Part shown: positions 57,462-64,000 of the stretch, one piece after another
Numbering within the stretch: position 1 is the stretch's first letter
Layout: the number at the start of each line of letters is the position of its first letter
NCBI GenBank assembly: GCA_002633005.1
Contig: NMRA01000423.1
Location: 130,106 to 194,105, forward strand
From: Phoronis australis
Lineage: Eukaryota; Phoronida; Phoronidae
Length of the DNA stretch: 64,000 nucleotides
Direction: 5' to 3'
Notes under the pieces: generated by a model
Told to the model about the DNA's origin: nothing
The model's input: only the letters and a program-made list of their open reading frames with translations
The model's database searches: none
Program-made: the position numbers and the translations under genes

Positions 57462-60400
57462 TCAAAGATTGGACTCCCCTTCATTGTTATCTCCACGAGA
57501 GACGCCACTGTACTTTTGCCGCAACCGACGAATCGCTAGTCCTAGCAACAGCAAGAGGAAGAGAGCAGAGATGCTGCCAATAACGATGCCAACAATTTCC
57601 AGCGTGGTGAGATATGGCATGATGTAGCTACACTTGGACGTGTCACCTAGATAGACATTGAAGACAGAACAAACTTGATATTAACATGATTATTCAATTA
57701 AGACGTATGCAAATATTATAGCATTTTACATAAAAGTTTAACTCCCCTAAGACGGAGGCATGTAACCTCAAGATTTCTGCTTGACTTGTACAAAGCTCCG
57801 CGTAACGGTTTTTTACATAATTAAGCCAGATTATGCCTCGCTTGCACAAAATTTCTAACACACGTTGGATCCAACTGATGCAAGTTTCATTTCACAGAAA
57901 AATCAATTAAGAAAAAATTGAAATGAAATTGATATAGTTGTAAAAATTTCTAATTTACGGTATTTCTTAAAAAACTTAGACGTAGTAAAACTAGCCATGC
58001 AAGGTGAGACAAACATTTTCTGTGAAAAGAACATTTCTCTTGACGTGTAAATATTTCCAATAATGTATACCCTGTGATGACCAGTAAAAGTTTTGAACAT
58101 GATCCCAATTTACACAAACAAATATTAGTTACAGTTTGTTCAATGTTATGTGCTTAAAACCACAAGACTAGTGAAAAATGCCAAAAAGAATTGAGTTCTG
58201 GACGGCTGGCTCCTTTGATCTATTCCATATTGTTTTTGATATTTGTTTTCACATGACACATTCTTTGCAGGTCATTATCCTGTGATGCAAATTCTGCATA
58301 TTTTGACAAAAACTCATTGGAATATACCTTGAGTAAAATTATGACCTCCACTGACAGAAGCCTTGTACTTTTGGTCTTTAGTTGGACATGTGGACTGGCC
58401 AAAGCCAATGCGTCTTTTGGCACGGTCAAAGTGGACAAAAAAGCCCTCCATGATAACGGCGCCAATCACAGTATCTTTGGAGAGAAGACAGTCAATTATC
58501 AGGCACTGTGCATCAAACAAATGTAGTTCTTAAAATAATTATACAAAGAAATCAACAAGAATCAGTTAATCAGCACTTAAAAAAACACAGACAGGAGGGA
58601 TTATCTAGTTCACCTCTCTGAGTTAAGACAAAAAATTGAATGTTGCAACAGTTACAGTTTGATTCCCGTTTCTCCATCGCCCTTAGTGACATAAGCAACA
58701 TTCAAATTATGCAAATATGACAATTAAATGCCAGAACCAGTGTGCTCTGAGAAAACTATCTACCTTAACCAACATTTCGCCAATTGAAGCGTTTAAAAGT
58801 TTTAAAACGTGCACAAACCACTATCAGAGCTCTCAATGGCGAAGTGATAGCACTCCTGATCAGGTGGCACGTCCGGACCATTGCCAACAACACGGAGATA
58901 TTGCTGAAGGAGAAACAACAGTAGCAAGGGTCAATAAACGGGCACACTCCACTGAACTAGCACCACCACATAGTGGTAAATTACATCAGTCATATGGACT
59001 AAAACTTGTGTCAATCTAAGCAATAGTCAATAAATTCAAGTGTTATGCAACTAAACACTAATTATGACGTCTCCCCGTATGGATTTTTACACGTCTTATT
59101 GTCCTACTTTAGCCATAATGAGGGGAGCAATCCTATTTGTTTTCACCATCACTAAAGTACAGATCCCTGGCTTTATTTAGCAAAATCATGGTTCTTTTTA
59201 CTACACGGAAAGTGACGTAAACGGCATGAGGCAACCCCTACGCTAAGATTTGAGGGTTTACCACCCCAACGCATCAGCCAGTTTAAGCCAGGTACTAATC
59301 GATTCCCAACTTAGTGTGCATGACTTTAGCCATGTTCTGAAGAAAAATATTCGTGAATTTCTGCATCCATTTTAAAAACTCGAACATTGTGAATGATGCG
59401 TATGCCTTCCTTAATGTTCATTTTTTGACTTTGAAGGTAGTGCGCTAAGCAGGCGCATTGGTTAAGACTGCAATTATCTCTTCAAATACACATTCAGGCA
59501 AGCCCATGAATAGCAACAAGCTCACTTCAATCTGTGATGGCGCCATCAAGCCTTTGATGTGCCAAGGAATTCACTGGATACTCTGGGGTGAACAATGCAC
59601 ACTTCCTCAAGCACCTGAGTGAAAATCCCGTTAGCGTAAGAGTTGCCTAATGGGCCCAGCAAAAGGCCCCATTTTGATTGTGTTCACCTCCACAGCGAAA
59701 ATATGAAAAAATTGGCACAGACTGCGCTCTGTAGCAAGTAGGACATTGCATTTGCTCAATCTACTACAGAGTTTGTTCCACAGAAAGAAGACACAGCAGA
59801 AATTTGGTCTTATGCTTCCACTTAACAATTTGTAAATTACGTGAGGTTTAGCCAAGTAATTAATACTCCTTACAGTCCCAAAATAATTCATATAACACGT
59901 CTCAGAAACTAGTAGCTACATGTACATTCTCAAGGTATTAGAAATAGTTGCCTGGAACTAAAACCCAATTTCTGACTTTTAGTCTTAAGTCACTTTTTCA
60001 TGAAACAGAGATCCAGGAGCAGACGTGCTTTTATAGTGCTGGTTAATTGCTTTGACATGGAATCTCTCACTTTATGTTCAAGTCCGTATGCCGTGGCGTG
60101 CGGCTCGCTTCAAACTGACTTACGTGTTGATTATTATATTTATTCAGTGCATGAACATACCTGAGCAGTGATTTCCAGCCTTATGGAAGTCTTGTTGCCA
60201 GAGCCATCCTCTGCCAAACTGATGTAAATGATTGGAAAACCATAGAAAGGCGTGGAATTATCATTGAAACACATGAGTACCTTCCCATGCCAGAAATCTT
60301 CAGGGATCTCCCTGTCCGACAGTCGAGTTTCCGATTTGATTTCTTCGACAAGTCTGGAGAACACTTCTTCTGGCAGACGCGTGATTGTTGACCCACTGTC

Positions 60401-62845
60401 CACAATAGACATGGCTGTGTTGTACTGGAGAATAACAGAGACAATGTGAGCTTTTGACACTTTTTAAGAACACCGCGAGAAGTCTCCAGTGTAGCACTGA
60501 ATTGTAGAAAGTTGTATCATATTCACTACCAATGCAGGAAACTCGTTTCAAAGAAATATTGTCATCAGGTTTACATAACACAACCGGATACTGCTACGTG
60601 TGTACAATTTCATGTAGGATCCTCAAAAATGTCCAAATTTGGCAAACTTTGGAGCTTTATATCTCCAAAATAGCTTATCGGATTTATATGAAACTTTAAG
60701 ACGTCATAATTCATACGCTGTTTTCAACAACGCTGCTAGGGATTGTTTTTGAAATTTTCCACTTCTGCATGGCGGCCTATCAGAAAATGTGACTTTCATG
60801 ATTTTTATGATGAAAACGAGATTAGAAAACTGTACGTAACTTTTTTGAGATTTCCTCCTGAACTTTGGCAGGGTATTGATTTGGTTGTTCTGGAATCGGC
60901 ATATATTCTTCTTTTGCCAAATTTTACTAAATAGGCAAGGCCAGGTGACACAAGTAATGTCAGATTGGTAAATAGTAAAAAATCAAATTCTGCAAGCTTC
61001 CTACTTTTTTAATAGAATACTTTTACTTTTATAAAATCCATAGTTTTGGGTTATTCAGCTCAATATACAGACAGCCTTATTAATATGGTCCTACATAATA
61101 TAGCCTTACGACTACAGGAATACTGCAGTAGTACTTGAACAAGCTTCATAGAGTCAAATTTGCCTAGAACGGGTAAGAAAGCAATGAGCTTCATTGCTGT
61201 TGGTATTGTGCCAGCATCATGTTGCATTTCATTCAATGTTTATCTGGCTAAAAACAAAAACCAGTCTCAATTAACTGTGATAGGATTACATTCTGCTACC
61301 AAATGAAGTCACAGGCAATACGTACATGCGCCTTTTTCAATCTCGCAATTTTAAGGACGGCCAACCCCCAAAACTCTCAAGCGTTTTTGTGTGCCGCTGG
61401 TGGCATTGGCGTTTTGTCGATCGTGTAAATATAATCTCGTCATGGTAAGAAATATTATGAGAGCAAGTTATGATAGTAAACAGACCCATTCGATTTTCGT
61501 TTTTAGCCAGCTCAGCAGTAGGTGTTCACCTCTTGGCCCACTTGACTTTGTCAATACTGACAAAGAGCTGCTTGTGAACAGACATGTACAGGTCGTGTAC
61601 TAAGCTAGAACACCTTGCACCCAATGGTTCAGGTATGGAGAGACTGGGGCACCCAAGCACTCCCTAGATCAGTCATTGAGCTTAAATGTGAGACAGAATG
61701 CCATTTAAAGTACAATGTTTTACCTTTACACAATCCATAGCGAGGCTGCGATGATCCACTCCGATGTCTGTGATGATGACCTCATAGTACCCCTCTAGGT
61801 GAATGGGGGTATAGAAGAGTGATCCAAAGTACATTGAATTGTCGACTTCCCCAAGGATCTGACCAAAAACAGCAGTGAGACAGAGAAACTAGCAAGGGCA
61901 AAAACTCTATGGTGATTGTTATGATACAATAGTCCATAATTACTCTAGCTAGGATACAGGAGCGCCTGGGATAAACGTGGAAAGATGGCACGGCTTAAAG
62001 CAGCTATAAACCTGCGTTCGGTCCTACAAGCAAAATTTTGATTTAGTCCGCTAACTGCTATAAAATTGGTCTCAACTTGTTCCTTACACAGACAATTTCT
62101 GGGTTTGCAATCAACTGCCAGTATGGTATTCCATAAGAATATGCTTGGCACATAAAATAACATGCTGTAATAAACAAAACTTGAAATGCCAAGGTCTCAC
62201 GCAATAATAGTTTTTTGTAAGCCTTGAAATCACTTACAATTTGACTATTGACACCAATTTGAGACCAGGTATGTGACAAATTGTCTAAATCAAAATTTTT
62301 TTGTGACAGAAGATGAGTTTGTTGGTGCTTGAATCGTCAAAGCTGTATGTTTTTGTAAATATGCATCACTTTTTACCAGTTTTGAATAAGAGACATTATC
62401 ATTATGGTTACATACAGCCGATTGTTACAGAAAGGTCAACTTCAAAATGTGTTGCTTAACATAACTGGGTTGAGTCACTAGTACTTAAACATTACTAATG
62501 AGAAAATGGCCTTTCTAACACAACATCTTTGTCAAAATTAATTCGAAATTTAAAAGAAAAATAAAGCCGCTTGATTTGCAAGAGTTTGGCTGGTTTCTTA
62601 GCTGCACTCCAAATCAGGTAAACTTTGAATGCAATCAACTGGAGAATTCTACAGTGCGTAAGATGATCACTCATGAAAGTGTTTACTTAAGTCAGAAAAG
62701 TGGCACCACTCACCAAGGTTCCTCCTATGCCATCATCGGTCCTATTTGGAGTGTCAACAATGCCACATAGTAACATAGAAAACTCATTCGGTATACCAAA
62801 CTTTTCAACAATGCGATCAAAGTATGGCACAACACTGGAATCAGG
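57462..62845 (-). CDS. BACE: Beta-secretase-like membrane aspartic protease (N-terminal exons outside window)
   Basis: Six exons (minus): 62845-62714, 61858-61724, 60424-60161, 58903-58819, 58474-58346, 57646-57462. They join in phase (0, 0, 0, 1, 1) to 309 residues and TGA. Sequence landmarks in BACE order: PDSSVVPYFDRIVEKFGIPN, FSMLLCG, GGTL, YFGSLFYTPIHLEGYYEVII, SLAMDCVK, SIVDSGSTITRLP (the second catalytic aspartate), DFWHGKVLMCF, FPIIYISL, ITAQQYLRVV, ECYHFAIESSDS, TVIGAVIMEGFFVHFDRAKR, RIGFGQSTC, then one transmembrane helix (VGIVIGSISALFLLLLLGLA) and a 22-residue tail. Such proteases sit in the Golgi, endosome and plasma membrane and shed ectodomains. The first catalytic aspartate (DTGS) and propeptide are beyond 64000. 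The catalytic box is DSGS instead of the DSGT of vertebrate BACE; serine there is normal for pepsin-family enzymes. Confidence 0.92.
60628..61080 (+). repeat. Dispersed about 450-bp repeat family, copy 4
   Basis: Begins aatgtccaaatttggcaaac, contains tatatctccaaaatagctta, ggatttatatgaaacttta and ttttttgagatttc, and ends near ttcagctcaatatacagaca. In an intron of the beta-secretase gene, on the antisense side. Confidence 0.6.
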
Positions 62846-64000
62846 CTAAAAGAAAATATATTATAACACATAAAGACTATGTTTTAAAGAAAGAAGCACT
62901 TAAAGAACATATAACTGTTACATCAAAGGTAAAAAAGTTTTCATGTTGCATACAGTACACAAAGCATTTCCTGAACAGTGTTCTTAAAAGTTTATCATTT
63001 TGGGCTTGGAGGGGTGACTAGTCCCATGGTGGCTTAGAATTGGGCAGATGGTGGTATATCATGAAAGTCATTGACACACAGTTGGCCTTTAGGAACTTAA
63101 TGCAAGGTCAGTGAAAGCAATTGTTGTTAACCCTGATGTTCTTAGCCATACAACTATCCCAGGTGGACTGTGTAACTAAACACAGCTTAACAAAGGGTTT
63201 ATGGTCCTGACTGAGGAGATAATTGTTTAATTTATTACTCCATGTGGATTCTTGAATAGCTGAGCCCAGAATGTGTTTTCATAACTACACAGGGTCACTT
63301 GCAAAGCATTTGTGGACCATTTTCGGAAAATTTTTCCAAAACAGCGTCCACACAGCCAAAGCTGGGATTATGTTCCTTTACTCAGCCATGGAGACAATAG
63401 AGAGGCAGACAAATCTCACAGCAGCCAGTGGCGGGCATTGTTGTTTTGTGGACATCAACGCTCCAAACTGGCATGTGTGACAGAAGAAAATAAGGTGGTC
63501 CAGTTTGTAAATAAGCAACAGAGCTTTCAATGCTGCATACAGCTACAGCAAGTCAGTTGACTTCAACCTTTTTTCGCTTCCGCAGTGATAAAGATAGGGG
63601 AAATATACGATTGAAACAAAATGACTTCTTGTGAGAAGCTGTTGCCAGACAACTCATGATGTGAGCAGTCTAACAAAACACTCCAGGGCCCGGTCTCCAA
63701 TCTCCGTACTCAGACTCGAATCATGCTCAAACTCACACTTCATACTCAACTCGAGTACAGACTCAGCTTTGGTGTATTCAATGTCATACTCGAAAAATCT
63801 GTACTCGAAATTTCGAGCACGTACTCAATTTTCGAGTATACTCGAAGCGAAGTGTATTTCATCCATATTTCGAGTACGATTTTGAGTAAAAATTCCGAGT
63901 ATATGCTCTAAATTTCAAGTTTGGTATGGCAGTGTGCTTGAAATCGTACTCGAAAATAAATACGAGCCAGAGAACAAAATATCGAAAGGGAACCAAGAAA
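62846..64000 (-). other. Intron of the beta-secretase gene
   Basis: The exon at 62845 starts at a good acceptor, so upstream coding exons lie further right. I found none with beta-secretase motifs before 64000. The end of the stretch is a MITE. Confidence 0.6.
63688..64000. mobile_element. Second copy of the GCCCGGTCTCC MITE, cut by the window end
   Basis: Starts GCCCGGTCTCCAATCTCCGT and matches the reverse complement of 31430-31562 almost base for base for about 130 bases, then continues with ctcgaaatttcgagcacgta words not present in the other copy. The other terminus is beyond the window. The bases before it (ccagg) are a candidate duplication. Confidence 0.8.

Overview
The window is eukaryotic, intron-rich animal DNA. 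It carries spliced genes for thrombospondin type-1 (TSP1), fibrinogen-related (FReD), TNF-receptor, dihydropyrimidinase and beta-secretase proteins, set in a moderately AT-rich background full of decayed transposons. All introns I could resolve are GT-AG and all reading frames join exactly across them. This gene mix points to an invertebrate metazoan, probably marine (cnidarian, lancelet, hemichordate and lophotrochozoan are all possible). I cannot name the lineage from sequence alone.

Layout: (1) 1-5066, plus strand, the 3' part of a type I membrane protein with about 16 TSP1 repeats, nearly all in one giant exon. (2) 5288-6599, a TTAA-flanked foldback transposon with a broken THAP-domain reading frame. 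(3) 10570-20844, minus strand, a complete eight-exon gene for a secreted protein of order signal peptide, coiled coil, two TSP1 repeats, FReD. (4) 23744-30209, plus strand, a complete five-exon TNF-receptor-superfamily gene, head-to-head with gene 3. (5) 30210-37586, intergenic, with a LINE reverse transcriptase relic split by a 358-bp MITE, a Tc1-like relic and other repeats. (6) 37587-47238, plus strand, a complete eleven-exon dihydropyrimidinase with all zinc ligands. (7) 47239-55352, intergenic, with a LINE endonuclease relic and low-complexity tracts. (8) 55353-57432, a TTAA-flanked DNA transposon with a decayed transposase, ending 29 bases from the stop codon of (9) a beta-secretase-like aspartic protease, minus strand, 62845-57462, whose N-terminal exons lie beyond the window.

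Dihydropyrimidinase is pyrimidine-catabolic housekeeping and the beta-secretase is a membrane protease. The three genes in the first half (TSP1-array receptor, secreted TSP1-FReD protein, TNF-receptor) are all extracellular-recognition or signalling proteins. The TSP1 modules of the first two have the same 57-residue length. That makes the region a plausible recognition-gene neighbourhood, but joint function is inference. The secreted TSP1-FReD protein is the most unusual gene; the foldback THAP element, the transposon abutting the protease gene and the MITE that splits a LINE are the clearest mobile-DNA stories.
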